From CBDDCQ01 sp965226285 (GTDB lineage: Bacteria; Bacteroidota; Bacteroidia; Flavobacteriales; Ichthyobacteriaceae), in the NCBI GenBank assembly GCA_965226285.1, contig CBDDCQ010000006.1:620001-684000 (forward strand): DNA of 64,000 nt, written 5' to 3'. Below, in pieces: positions 37,574 to 46,537 of the stretch (position 1 is its first letter; each line of letters opens with the position of its first letter). The notes under the pieces were generated by a model. It made no database searches. It had not been told where the DNA came from and worked only from the letters and a program-made list of their open reading frames with translations. The translations under genes were made by a program, and so were the position numbers.

Positions 37574-38782
37574 TTATCTTATTTTTAGTGTGATGATACT
37601 AAGAACAGCCAATATGATGCCAATGATCCAAAATCTTATGACAATTTTATTTTCATGAAAATCTAATTTTTGGAAATGATGATGTAGAGGAGCCATTTTG
37701 AAAATACGTTTTCCAATTCCATACTTTCTTTTAGTATATTTAAAATAAAATATTTGTAATATTACAGATAAATTTTCAATTAAGAAGATACCACATAATA
37801 GAGGTATCAAGAGTTCTTTTCGTATAGCTATAGAAATGACGGCAATTATTCCTCCTATCATAAGACTTCCGGTATCTCCCATAAAAACTTGAGCAGGGAA
37901 GGTATTGTACCATAAAAAACCTATAAGTGCTCCGATAAAAGCAGCTGTGAAAATTACGATTTCTCCTGATAGAGGGATATACATAATATTGAGATAGTCA
38001 GAATAAATGATATTTCCAGATACCCATGCAAATATCATGAGTGCAACGCCTATAATAGCTGAACTACCTGCTGCTAAACCGTCTATTCCATCAGTAAGAT
38101 TTGCACCATTGGTTACTGCGGTAATAATAAAGATGACAACTAACGTAAATATGACCCAGGTATAACTTTCTAAACTTGGGTTAATACTTTTTAATATAGA
38201 GGAGTAATCTAATTCATTGTTTTTAAAAAAAGGAACTGTAGTGACATACATTTTTTTAGGGGTAATTTCTTCTATATAATTTACATCTTCTATATCTAGA
38301 TTTTCTTTGATAGTAACATCAGGATGAGCGTATAATGATAAGCCTACAATAGTTCCTAAAACTATTTGTCCTATGATTTTAAACTTTCCAGCAAGTCCGT
38401 TTTTATCTTTTTTAAATATCTTAATATAGTCATCCAAAATTCCAATCCCTCCCATCCAAAGAGTAGTAAGTAGCAGTAGTAAAATATAAATATTGGTTAA
38501 ATCTGTGAATAAAAGTGTAGGAACTATTACAGATATGATGATGATAATACCTCCCATAGTGGGGGTACCTTTTTTCTGAGTTTGACCCCGTAAACCTAAT
38601 TCTCTCACAGTCTCCCCTATTTGTTTTTTTCTTAGGTAATTAATGATTTTTTTTCCAAATATAGTAGAGATTAACAATGAAAAAATGATACTTAAACCGG
38701 CTCTGAATGAGATATATTGAAATAATCCTGCACCGGGAAAATCAAAGTTTTCGTGTATAAATTTAAATAGTAAATAAATCAT
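37574..38782 (-). CDS. mraY: Phospho-N-acetylmuramoyl-pentapeptide-transferase
   Basis: A 402-residue membrane protein with about ten helices. The conserved catalytic loops are GTPTMGG (substrate loop), NLTDGIDGLAAG, FMGDTGSLMIGG and the APLHHHFQ histidine motif. It transfers phospho-MurNAc-pentapeptide to undecaprenyl phosphate, forming lipid I. The loop between about residues 155-200 is longer than in E. coli, as is usual in Bacteroidota. The start overlaps the murE stop by 4 nt. Confidence 0.97.
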   Translation of the reverse strand: MIYLLFKFIHENFDFPGAGLFQYISFRAGLSIIFSLLISTIFGKKIINYLRKKQIGETVRELGLRGQTQKKGTPTMGGIIIIISVIVPTLLFTDLTNIYILLLLLTTLWMGGIGILDDYIKIFKKDKNGLAGKFKIIGQIVLGTIVGLSLYAHPDVTIKENLDIEDVNYIEEITPKKMYVTTVPFFKNNELDYSSILKSINPSLESYTWVIFTLVVIFIITAVTNGANLTDGIDGLAAGSSAIIGVALMIFAWVSGNIIYSDYLNIMYIPLSGEIVIFTAAFIGALIGFLWYNTFPAQVFMGDTGSLMIGGIIAVISIAIRKELLIPLLCGIFLIENLSVILQIFYFKYTKRKYGIGKRIFKMAPLHHHFQKLDFHENKIVIRFWIIGIILAVLSIITLKIR

Positions 38783-40245
38783 TTATTAAAATATTTTAAA
38801 GTTTCTCTTAATACTTTTACATCGTCAAAATCGTCTCGTATGCCTTCTATTTCTTGGTAAGTTTCATGACCTTTTCCTGCTACCATAATAATATCCTTTA
38901 CATGGGCAGTTTTACAAGCTAACTTAATGGCTTCTTTTCTATTGGTAATGGATATAGTTTTCATTAAGTCATCTTTATCTAATCCATTTTCCATATCTTG
39001 TATGATATTTTCAGGTTTTTCAAATCTAGGATTATCTGAGGTGAGAATAACGCTATTGCTATATTTACATGCAATCTGTGCCATTTTAGGCCTTTTTTCT
39101 TTATCTCTATTTCCTCCGCAACCTACTATAGTAATGAGTTGTTGGTTCTGACTTTTAATATCATCGATGGTCTTCAATACATTTTCAAGTGCATCAGGGG
39201 TATGAGCATAATCTATTATGGCAGTTATTTTTGTACTGGATTCAAAATGTTCAAATCTACCTGATATAGATTTAAGTAAACTAAGTTGTAATAGTATTTG
39301 CAAAGAATCGATATTTAAAATTTTGCATGTGCCATATATGGCTATCAAGTTATAGGCATTAAACTTACCTATTAACCTTGAATAGAGTTCACTTCCTGCT
39401 ATATCAAGTGTAAGACCGTTAAGGCTATTCTCTATAATTCTAGTTTTAAAGTCTGCGTTCTTTTTTAGTGCGTATCTATATGTTTTAGCTTTAGTATTTT
39501 GAAGCATTACTTCTCCATTTTTGTCATCTATGTTACTTAGAGCAAATGCTTCTTTGGGTAAGTTATCAAAGAATGATTTTTTTACATTTAAGTATTCTTT
39601 GAAAGTTTTATGATAATCTAAATGGTCGTGGGTAATATTAGTAAATACTCCTCCTGTAAAATTAATTCCAGAAATTCTATATTGTGAAATACCGTGAGAA
39701 CTTACTTCCATAAAGCAATATTTACAACCTTCTTTTACCATCTGGAACATTGTTCTTTGTATAGATATAGCATCGGGGGTAGTATGTGTAGTAGAGTATA
39801 TATTGTTATTGATTTTGATTTGTATGGTAGATAATAATCCGCAGGTATATCCCATATTTATAAACATTTGGTGGAGTAGAGAGGTAATAGTAGTTTTTCC
39901 ATTGGTTCCAGTAATGCCTATTACATTTAATTTTTCAGAGGGATGGTCATAAAAGTTAGATGCCAATATGCCAAGTATTTTAGAGGTGTTTTCTATTTGT
40001 ATATAGGTTATATTTTCTTTTATATCGTTAGGCAACTTAGAGCATACTACAGCATGGCATCTTTTTTCTATTACTTGATTTATAAAAGAATGTCCATCTA
40101 CTTGTTCTCCTTTTATAGCTACGAATAAGGTATGTTCTTGTATATCTCTGCTATCAAATGAGAGATGTTTAATATTTGCATCCAGTGAACCTATTACTTT
40201 TTTTAAGGAGATACGTTGTAGAATGTTTGATATGGATTTTTTCAT
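38779..40245 (-). CDS. murE: UDP-MurNAc-L-Ala-D-Glu:meso-diaminopimelate ligase
   Basis: A 488-residue Mur ligase. ATP loop GITGTNGKTTITSL, the carbamylated-lysine region FTNITHDHLDYH, IDYAHTPDAL, and the amino-acid specificity motif DNPR (in SDNPRFEKP), which indicates meso-diaminopimelate rather than lysine. The C-terminus has VAGKGHETYQ. The start overlaps the ftsI stop by 4 nt. Confidence 0.97.
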   Translation of the reverse strand: MKKSISNILQRISLKKVIGSLDANIKHLSFDSRDIQEHTLFVAIKGEQVDGHSFINQVIEKRCHAVVCSKLPNDIKENITYIQIENTSKILGILASNFYDHPSEKLNVIGITGTNGKTTITSLLHQMFINMGYTCGLLSTIQIKINNNIYSTTHTTPDAISIQRTMFQMVKEGCKYCFMEVSSHGISQYRISGINFTGGVFTNITHDHLDYHKTFKEYLNVKKSFFDNLPKEAFALSNIDDKNGEVMLQNTKAKTYRYALKKNADFKTRIIENSLNGLTLDIAGSELYSRLIGKFNAYNLIAIYGTCKILNIDSLQILLQLSLLKSISGRFEHFESSTKITAIIDYAHTPDALENVLKTIDDIKSQNQQLITIVGCGGNRDKEKRPKMAQIACKYSNSVILTSDNPRFEKPENIIQDMENGLDKDDLMKTISITNRKEAIKLACKTAHVKDIIMVAGKGHETYQEIEGIRDDFDDVKVLRETLKYFNK

Positions 40246-42242
40246 ATCTTTTTAAGAGTTAAGGTTATGCTTTTGTTATTCTTTATATTTGTTTTTGGTG
40301 CTAGTGATTGATAGGTTACTATTCCGATGCCTTTGGTTTTTACTCTTAGTCCCATTTTTTCTAGTATTACTATGGCATCTATAGCTTGCATTCCTTTTAA
40401 ATTAGGAACCTTTTTTTTGTAATTTTTGTTAATTAATCGTATGGATTTTTTATATTTATTATGAATCTTTTTAACGAGGTTAATTTTATTTTTATGTTGT
40501 TCTTTAGGTATTTTTACATAGAGTTTATGAGCTATTTCTGAAAATACAGGAGCTGCTATTTTAGAACCATAGTAACCGATATCTTTATTGGGATTATTCA
40601 CTACTACTATACAGGAATATTTGGGGTCGTTTGCGGGAAAATATCCTGCAAATGACGAGATATATCCCACGTTTTTTTTACTTTCTTTTTCAAAGTAGTT
40701 GGTTTGAGTGGTTCCACTCTTGCCAGCCATAGAGAATTTAGAAGTATATATGTTTTTAGCAGTGCCTCTTTTTATTACTCCTTCGAGCATTCTTTGTGCT
40801 TGTTTTACGGTATTATCTGAGCATATTTTGTAATTTGTAATCTCGGAATTAAATACTTCTTGAACTTTTCCATTTTTTTTGATTTTTTTTATAAATATAG
40901 GTTTCATGGTTTTTCCGTTGTTAGCGATACTGTTATAAAAGGTAAGAATTTGTAGAGGAGTAAGCATGATACCATAACCATAAGCCATCCAAGGGAGTGA
41001 TATACCTGACCATTCAGGACTTCTTGGAGTTGGAATTTTAGGAATTCCTTCACCTTGTATAGGGATATTTAATTTAGACCTAAGTCCCATTTTATACAGT
41101 CGGTTTACAAATGACTCTGGAGTTCTTACATAGTGATTGTATATCAAACGCGTTACAGCTACATTAGAAGATACTTCAAAAGCTCTTAATACATTTATTT
41201 TTCCATAGCCTTTGCCATTAGAATCTCTTACCCATTTATCATAAAATTTGTATTTCCCATTTTGAGTGTCAATGGTAGTTTTCAGGTTTATTTTTCCATC
41301 TTCCATAGCAGCTATAAACGACATTAGTTTAAACGTAGAACCTGGTTCGATGGTTTCTTGTATCGCATAGTTTATCTTTTCATAGTATTTGTTTTTTTTG
41401 TTCTTGGTTAGATTTACAATAGCTCTTATTTCACCTGTTTTTACATCCATTACTACAGCACAACCATGGTGAGCTTGAAATTTTTTAAGAGTTTTTAATA
41501 AAGCTTGATGCATTATATCTTGTATTTCTATATCTATAGTGGTGTATATATCAGAACCATCTATAGGTTCTAATTCGTTAGTGTCATTTAGGGGTTTCCA
41601 AATGTTTTTTCCTATTTTTTGTTTTAGTCTTTTTCCATCTTCTCCCTTAAGTAAGGTACTAAAAGCACCTTCCATACCTACTCTACCTCTGTAATCATCG
41701 TATCCTATACTTCTTTCGGCTATTTTACCCAATGGACGTTTTCTAGTAATTTTTTGTTCTATTATAAGTCCTCCTTTGTAAGGACCTTTTTTTAAGACGG
41801 GAAATTTTTTAAAACGTTCAAGCGTAGTAAAATCAACATTTTTACTCAGTAGTAAATACCTATTTCTTTTTTTTCTCTCTTTTTTGATTTTTTTGATAAA
41901 GTAATCTTTTGATTTAAAAGGGAATATTTTAGAGAGGGAATCGGCTAAGCTTTTGTAACCATTATTAAAAATAGATTCAGGTATAGTTACTAAATCTATT
42001 CTTATATCATATCGAATAATAGAGGTAGCTAGCAAATGTCCGTTTGCAGAATAAATATTTCCTCTGATAGCTGGTGTTTTTATACTCTTTATAACCGTTT
42101 TTTGAGCTAAACGGTTATATTTATCACTTTCTAATAATTGTATGTAAGACAATTTGAATATAATGCACAAGGCAAAAATTAGAAGTATAATACTAATGAG
42201 ATATACTCTTTTTAATATGTTTATTTTTTTGTTAGTCATCAA
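40242..42242 (-). CDS. ftsI: Division-specific class B penicillin-binding protein FtsI (PBP3) with C-terminal PASTA domain
   Basis: A 666-residue protein with a single N-terminal transmembrane helix (about 13-32) and a dimerisation domain. The transpeptidase motifs are SxxK in PGSTFKLMS (about residue 305), SxN in EVSSNVAVTR and KSG in AGKSGTTQTN. A PASTA domain follows (VPNLKGMQAIDAIVILEKMG, then the final 40 residues). It cross-links septal peptidoglycan with FtsW. The start overlaps the small ftsL gene by 11 nt. Confidence 0.95.
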   Translation of the reverse strand: MMTNKKINILKRVYLISIILLIFALCIIFKLSYIQLLESDKYNRLAQKTVIKSIKTPAIRGNIYSANGHLLATSIIRYDIRIDLVTIPESIFNNGYKSLADSLSKIFPFKSKDYFIKKIKKERKKRNRYLLLSKNVDFTTLERFKKFPVLKKGPYKGGLIIEQKITRKRPLGKIAERSIGYDDYRGRVGMEGAFSTLLKGEDGKRLKQKIGKNIWKPLNDTNELEPIDGSDIYTTIDIEIQDIMHQALLKTLKKFQAHHGCAVVMDVKTGEIRAIVNLTKNKKNKYYEKINYAIQETIEPGSTFKLMSFIAAMEDGKINLKTTIDTQNGKYKFYDKWVRDSNGKGYGKINVLRAFEVSSNVAVTRLIYNHYVRTPESFVNRLYKMGLRSKLNIPIQGEGIPKIPTPRSPEWSGISLPWMAYGYGIMLTPLQILTFYNSIANNGKTMKPIFIKKIKKNGKVQEVFNSEITNYKICSDNTVKQAQRMLEGVIKRGTAKNIYTSKFSMAGKSGTTQTNYFEKESKKNVGYISSFAGYFPANDPKYSCIVVVNNPNKDIGYYGSKIAAPVFSEIAHKLYVKIPKEQHKNKINLVKKIHNKYKKSIRLINKNYKKKVPNLKGMQAIDAIVILEKMGLRVKTKGIGIVTYQSLAPKTNIKNNKSITLTLKKI

Positions 42243-42531
42243 TAATAGTTATCTTTTTTGGTGGATATGTAGGTATGATAAGTCCTATAGATTTCACTTT
42301 TTTTTCTACGTTAGATTGTTTCTTCACGTTCATCAATTGTGAGTGTATTTCTATATATTTACCTTTGAGTTCTTTTACTTGTTTATTTAGTTCACTTATT
42401 TGGTATGCTTTTTTGTCTATACTATGAGAACTGTATATAATGATAAATCCTAATATAGTAATAAAGAGTACCCAAATCCAAGTATCTCTGCTAAGTTGTC
42501 CTTTTAATATGGATAATAGAGTATGTCTCAT
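42232..42531 (-). CDS. ftsL: FtsL-like cell division protein
   Basis: A 99-residue bitopic protein: a short cytoplasmic start, one transmembrane segment (about 17-36), then a coiled-coil region (ISELNKQVKELKGKYIEIHSQL). There is no strong sequence signature. The identity is given by size, topology and position between rsmH and ftsI, where Flavobacteriia encode the FtsL-like protein. Confidence 0.82.
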   Translation of the reverse strand: MRHTLLSILKGQLSRDTWIWVLFITILGFIIIYSSHSIDKKAYQISELNKQVKELKGKYIEIHSQLMNVKKQSNVEKKVKSIGLIIPTYPPKKITIIDD

Positions 42532-43436
42532 ATTCTTTCAGCTATTCTTAATTTGGCACTTCGGGCTCTATTATTGTTTTCAATTTCTTTTTGGGTAGGT
42601 CTGATGATATTTTTATTTATACTCTTAAAGGGTACAGACACATTGCCATATAGATCTTTTTCAGGTAATGCGTTAAACATTCCATTTTTTATAAATCTTT
42701 TTACAGTTCTATCTTCTAGTGAATGATATGAAATAAGTGATAATCTTCCTCCTTTACGCAGTACTTTTGTACTTTGTTCTAGAAGTGATTGAAGTACTTT
42801 TAATTCTTGGTTTACCTCTATTCGTATGGCTTGAAATACTTGTGCAAAAAATTTGTTCTCTTTGTGTTTTGGAGTGAACTTTTGTAGTATTTCTTTGAGT
42901 TGCCCAGTAGTTTCTATTTTTTCTTTTTCTCTTTTATTTATGATATGTTTGGCAATATTTCTCGAGTTTTTGAGTTCCCCATAGTAAAAGAGTATATAAG
43001 CTAGTTTTTCTTGCTCATATTCATTGACGATAGTTCTAGCACTTTTGGTATTTTTTGTATCCATTCTCATATCTAGATAAGAGTCAAAACGTACAGAAAA
43101 ACCTCTATTTGCATTGTCAAATTGATGAGAAGATACGCCTAAATCACCTAATATGCCATCTACTTGGGATACACCATAAAATCTTAAAAAGCGTTGTAAG
43201 TGTTCAAAGTTTTCGCCTATAAAGGTAAATCTCGAATCATATATAGTATTTTGTGAGGCATCTTTATCTTGGTCAAATCCGTAGAGTTTACCCTTTTTAT
43301 CTAGTTGCTTGAGTATTTCTTTTGAGTGACCTCCACTTCCAAAGGTAATATCTACGTAAGTGCCCTTTGGTTTGATGTTTAAACCCTCTATAGCTTGCTG
43401 TAAGAGTACAGGATGATGATATGAGGCATTATTCAT
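42528..43436 (-). CDS. rsmH: 16S rRNA (cytosine-1402-N4)-methyltransferase
   Basis: A 302-residue protein of the RsmH/MraW family. It starts YHHPVLLQQAIEGL, then has the SAM-binding YVDITFGSGGHS, the DGILGDLGVSSHQFD motif, the RGFSVRFDSYLDMRMD segment and the C-terminal ISYHSLEDRTVKRFI. It methylates C1402 in the ribosomal P site. The start overlaps the mraZ stop by 8 nt and the stop overlaps the ftsL start by 4 nt. Confidence 0.97.
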   Translation of the reverse strand: MNNASYHHPVLLQQAIEGLNIKPKGTYVDITFGSGGHSKEILKQLDKKGKLYGFDQDKDASQNTIYDSRFTFIGENFEHLQRFLRFYGVSQVDGILGDLGVSSHQFDNANRGFSVRFDSYLDMRMDTKNTKSARTIVNEYEQEKLAYILFYYGELKNSRNIAKHIINKREKEKIETTGQLKEILQKFTPKHKENKFFAQVFQAIRIEVNQELKVLQSLLEQSTKVLRKGGRLSLISYHSLEDRTVKRFIKNGMFNALPEKDLYGNVSVPFKSINKNIIRPTQKEIENNNRARSAKLRIAERI

Positions 43437-43881
43437 TTGCGTTTCCCATAATTTGTTCTGCCAATTCCGAAAAATTGTTTACAGAATGGTTAATAGTATT
43501 TTCATAGTTGTTTTTGTCCCATATCTCTATCATATTAATAGATGAGGATATTACTACATCTTTTTGAATATGGGCATATTTACTTAAATCTTTAGCAATG
43601 AGGATTCTCCCAGTTTTGTCTATTTCTAAAGGTTTTACTCCTGCTACAAAACGACGAATAAAATCGTTGTTACGTTTTATGAATCTATTTAAATTGTTTA
43701 TCTTGTCCATCATTTCATTCCACTGATTCATAGGGTATAACTCTAAGCAGGGTTGGAATATAGAACGCTTTAATACAAACCTTTCGTGTAGTATATATTC
43801 CAATTGTTTTTTTAGTTCACAAGGTAATAATAATCGATGTTTGGCATCTACTTTACACTCATATACTCCTATAAAGTTCAT
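43429..43881 (-). CDS. mraZ: Transcriptional regulator MraZ
   Basis: A 150-residue protein with two SpoVT/AbrB-like halves. The first reads FIGVYECKVDAKHRLLLP and the second KPLEIDKTGRILIAKDLSKYA. MraZ binds direct repeats of TGGG upstream of its own operon. The ATG at 43881 is preferred over the longer frame from 43938, because the protein family begins at MNFIG and the promoter -7 element lies at 43906-43913. First gene of the dcw cluster. Confidence 0.95.
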   Translation of the reverse strand: MNFIGVYECKVDAKHRLLLPCELKKQLEYILHERFVLKRSIFQPCLELYPMNQWNEMMDKINNLNRFIKRNNDFIRRFVAGVKPLEIDKTGRILIAKDLSKYAHIQKDVVISSSINMIEIWDKNNYENTINHSVNNFSELAEQIMGNANE

Positions 43882-43905
43882 TGTAATTATTTTGTAGTTA
43901 GTGTG

Positions 43906-43950
43906 CAAATATACGATAAAAATTCCATTAATTCCCACTAATTCCCACTT
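43906..43950 (-). promoter_or_regulatory. dcw promoter and MraZ operator
   Basis: On the minus strand two copies of TGGGAATTA and a third degenerate TGGAATTTT follow each other at exact 10-bp intervals (complement of 43934-43937, 43944-43947 and 43924-43927). This is the known MraZ-box arrangement. Seventeen to twenty bases on is TATATTTG (complement of 43906-43913), a -7 element. The boxes occupy the -33 region, where no TTG is found. The predicted 5' leader is about 20 nt. Confidence 0.75.
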
Positions 43951-44303
43951 TTTTTAAGAGTTGTTGTAGAATTTTAAAAATTAGTTATTTTTGTTGTGGA
44001 ATCTATATGTTTGTTCGGTTAAGATAAACGTGAGTTAAATATAAAGTTTCTAAAGATAGAGATGTTGACAAATAGAAAAAATGATAAAAGATAAAGATTT
44101 GAAAGAGCTATAATTAATGGCTAAAAGAGCGTTTAGTTATAAACCTTCTGAAAAATAAAGTTTGAAAGCGCAGTTAGGTAGGGTATTTATTTATATATAG
44201 TTTTTCAATTGGGTGATGTTGTTTTATTTGTCATTTCTTTTGCATTAGTTAAGTGTTAAGTTAGGTATAATTAGTAATGATTTAGATGCCAATTCTTTAA
44301 GAT

Positions 44304-45068
44304 GTGAAAAAGAAGTTCATTTTATTGTGTTTATTTTGTTCTTTTAGCATAAATGCTCAAAAAAACAATAAAAAAAATCTATTGTCGTATGGAATATCTT
44401 TTAATTTTCATCGTTTGATAGATAATGCTATATCCCCTATTAACTATAAAGGTCTTTCTGGCGGTTTAACACTAGGCTACCATTATAGATCTAATGCTAC
44501 TTTGGTAAATGCAGAAGTGTATGCCAGTGGGGGATTTTATAATTATAATGATTTTCCTAGTTTTAAGTATAGAGAAGTGAACCTTTATTATAGTGGGTTC
44601 AAAAGCAATTATGTAAAGTATGTATATCGTTGGAAAGGGATAAAGTGGTTCTTGGGAGGCGGAATAAATGCATTTGCTCACTTGAATGAAAAAATAGGAT
44701 ATTCCAATAGTAAATACAATTATTCTGTAGTAGTTAATTTATCTGTAGATAATGTATTCTTACATGATTTAAAGTGGTTTGATATTCCTTTTCAGGTAGC
44801 TTTCAAACTCAAGATCCCTTTAATGGGCTTTGTAGTGCGTCCCTTTTACAGTACTAATTTTATGGGAGATGGCATATTGGGCAATAAGGAGTTTACAATG
44901 ATAGGAGATTATTTTCATTGGGCTACTAATTTAGGATGGTATTATACACTATCTAATGGAAATAGCTTAGGTGTTGATTATCAATGGTCCTATTGGAGTT
45001 ATAGTCGTCAAAATGTGATACAGCAAGCAAAGCACAGTTTGTTTTTTAAATTGTATTATCATTTATGA
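44304..45068 (+). CDS. Secreted outer-membrane beta-barrel protein, unknown function
   Basis: A 254-residue protein with a signal peptide (MKKKFILLCLFCSFSINAQ) and alternating aromatic/glycine strands (GLSGGLTLGYHYRSN, WFLGGGINAFAH, NLGWYYTLSNG), ending in KLYYHL. This fits an outer-membrane beta-barrel. The start is GTG at 44304, because the overlapping ATG at 44302 runs straight into TGA. It overlaps the next gene by 4 nt. The 44-303-base gap before it (43951-44303) holds no other gene. Confidence 0.72.
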   Translation: MKKKFILLCLFCSFSINAQKNNKKNLLSYGISFNFHRLIDNAISPINYKGLSGGLTLGYHYRSNATLVNAEVYASGGFYNYNDFPSFKYREVNLYYSGFKSNYVKYVYRWKGIKWFLGGGINAFAHLNEKIGYSNSKYNYSVVVNLSVDNVFLHDLKWFDIPFQVAFKLKIPLMGFVVRPFYSTNFMGDGILGNKEFTMIGDYFHWATNLGWYYTLSNGNSLGVDYQWSYWSYSRQNVIQQAKHSLFFKLYYHL

Positions 45069-46165
45069 GATGGTGTAGTATAGCAAGCAAAAATTTAGTG
45101 ATAATCGTACTGCTTTTGCTTTGTGTAGTATCAGATATATTGGTGTATTCAGAGGTTTGGATGAATTGGTACACTTCGTACATTTTTTTTGGTTTATCTA
45201 CTGTATTAGCTTTTGTATTTGGAATATTTCCTTTTTCCGTAGGAGATTTGATTTATACATTCATTTTATGTTTTTTGGTATTTATGATACTCCGGTGCTT
45301 GGTGTATATATTTAAGAAAAGATGGCAGAAATTATGGAGGCATCTTTATAAATTATTTTGTGTGGGGGCTTTATTTTATTTGGGCTTAAATGTACTTTGG
45401 AATTATAATTATTATAGAACTTCAGTAGCTACTCAAATGAATTTCAAACTAGATAGATACAATACAAAAGAGCTGATATTACTTGGGGAGTATTTGATAA
45501 AACATATAAATTTGTATAGAAGTAAGATAAATCAAGATGAGCAAAGAATAGCGCATAGTGGATTAGAGATACAAGAGATAATAAATATGGCTTATGTACA
45601 AATAAAAAAATTTAGTGAAAAGTACGGTATCACACAATTAAGTAATAGTGTGAATGTAAAAGCAACGCTTTACCCTATATTTTTTAATTACTTACAAATT
45701 TCAGGGTATTATATCCCTTTTACTTCGGAGGCTAATATCAATACACAAATTCCTCAAACTTCTATTCCATTTACCGTTTTACATGAATTGGCTCATCGGT
45801 GTGGGGTAGCTTCTGAGGGAGAGGCTAACTTTATAGCTTTTTTGTGTGGCAGCAGTCATAATCATTCTTTTATTAGATATAGTGCATATTTTAATGCCGC
45901 TCGATATGTTTTGTCTCAACTTAGAAAGGTGGTACCAGATGAGTATAAGCAGTTGTATATGAGTTTGAATGAAGGAGTAAAGAGAGATTTAAGGTATTTA
46001 CAAGCGTATTATCAAAAATATGCGAATCCGTTAGATAAAATATTTGATAATATATATGATACTTATTTAAAATCTCAGAATCAGGTTAAAGGTATAAGAA
46101 GTTATAATGCAATGGTAGCACTTATGATAGCTGCACGGGTGTATGAAAATCCTGTAGAGTTATGA
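45065..46165 (+). CDS. DUF3810 family membrane metalloprotein
   Basis: A 366-residue protein with three N-terminal transmembrane helices (about 10-30, 37-60, 68-90) and a globular part. The globular part contains HELAH (in FTVLHELAHRCGVASEGEANF), a zincin-type HExxH site with a downstream glutamate. This is the DUF3810 family of Bacteroidota, probably a membrane-bound zinc peptidase with unknown substrate. It overlaps both neighbours by 4 nt, so it is translationally coupled. Confidence 0.85.
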   Translation: MRWCSIASKNLVIIVLLLLCVVSDILVYSEVWMNWYTSYIFFGLSTVLAFVFGIFPFSVGDLIYTFILCFLVFMILRCLVYIFKKRWQKLWRHLYKLFCVGALFYLGLNVLWNYNYYRTSVATQMNFKLDRYNTKELILLGEYLIKHINLYRSKINQDEQRIAHSGLEIQEIINMAYVQIKKFSEKYGITQLSNSVNVKATLYPIFFNYLQISGYYIPFTSEANINTQIPQTSIPFTVLHELAHRCGVASEGEANFIAFLCGSSHNHSFIRYSAYFNAARYVLSQLRKVVPDEYKQLYMSLNEGVKRDLRYLQAYYQKYANPLDKIFDNIYDTYLKSQNQVKGIRSYNAMVALMIAARVYENPVEL

Positions 46166-46446
46166 AAGTAATATTAACTTTAAATATAATAGCTTGGGTG
46201 TATTATATTGTTATGGTATTGAGTTTTTGTGCGCCTATACCTCAGGCTTACTACAATTTATATTTAGATTTTTTTGGGATTACTGTATTTCCAATGGTTT
46301 TATTTTCTGTGTTCAGTTTTATTTTTGCTTTGGTAAGTATAGTAATAAAGGTAAGGGTAAAGCATGCTAAAGGTATTTTACTTTATGCTTTGTTGTCACT
46401 ATTATTACTTGTATCATGTTCACTGATATATTTTTCTATTTTATGA
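46162..46446 (+). CDS. Small integral membrane protein, unknown function
   Basis: A 94-residue protein with three predicted hydrophobic helices (about 4-22, 34-62, 72-92). The ATG overlaps the stop of the DUF3810 gene in an ATGA junction, and composition matches the neighbours. I do not recognise the family. Confidence 0.6.
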   Translation: MKVILTLNIIAWVYYIVMVLSFCAPIPQAYYNLYLDFFGITVFPMVLFSVFSFIFALVSIVIKVRVKHAKGILLYALLSLLLLVSCSLIYFSIL

Positions 46447-46471
46447 GTGTTTTTTTAAATTATAAAAGTTG

Positions 46472-46479
46472 TATATTTG
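46472..46479 (+). promoter_or_regulatory. Promoter -7 element upstream of holB
   Basis: TATATTTG, 58 nt before the holB start. The -33 region is T-rich without a clear TTG. Confidence 0.4.
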
Positions 46480-46537
46480 TAATTGGGTATTTTATGATGA
46501 TACAAAAAAAATTATTTAAGGCTTTGAGTTTAGTTTT

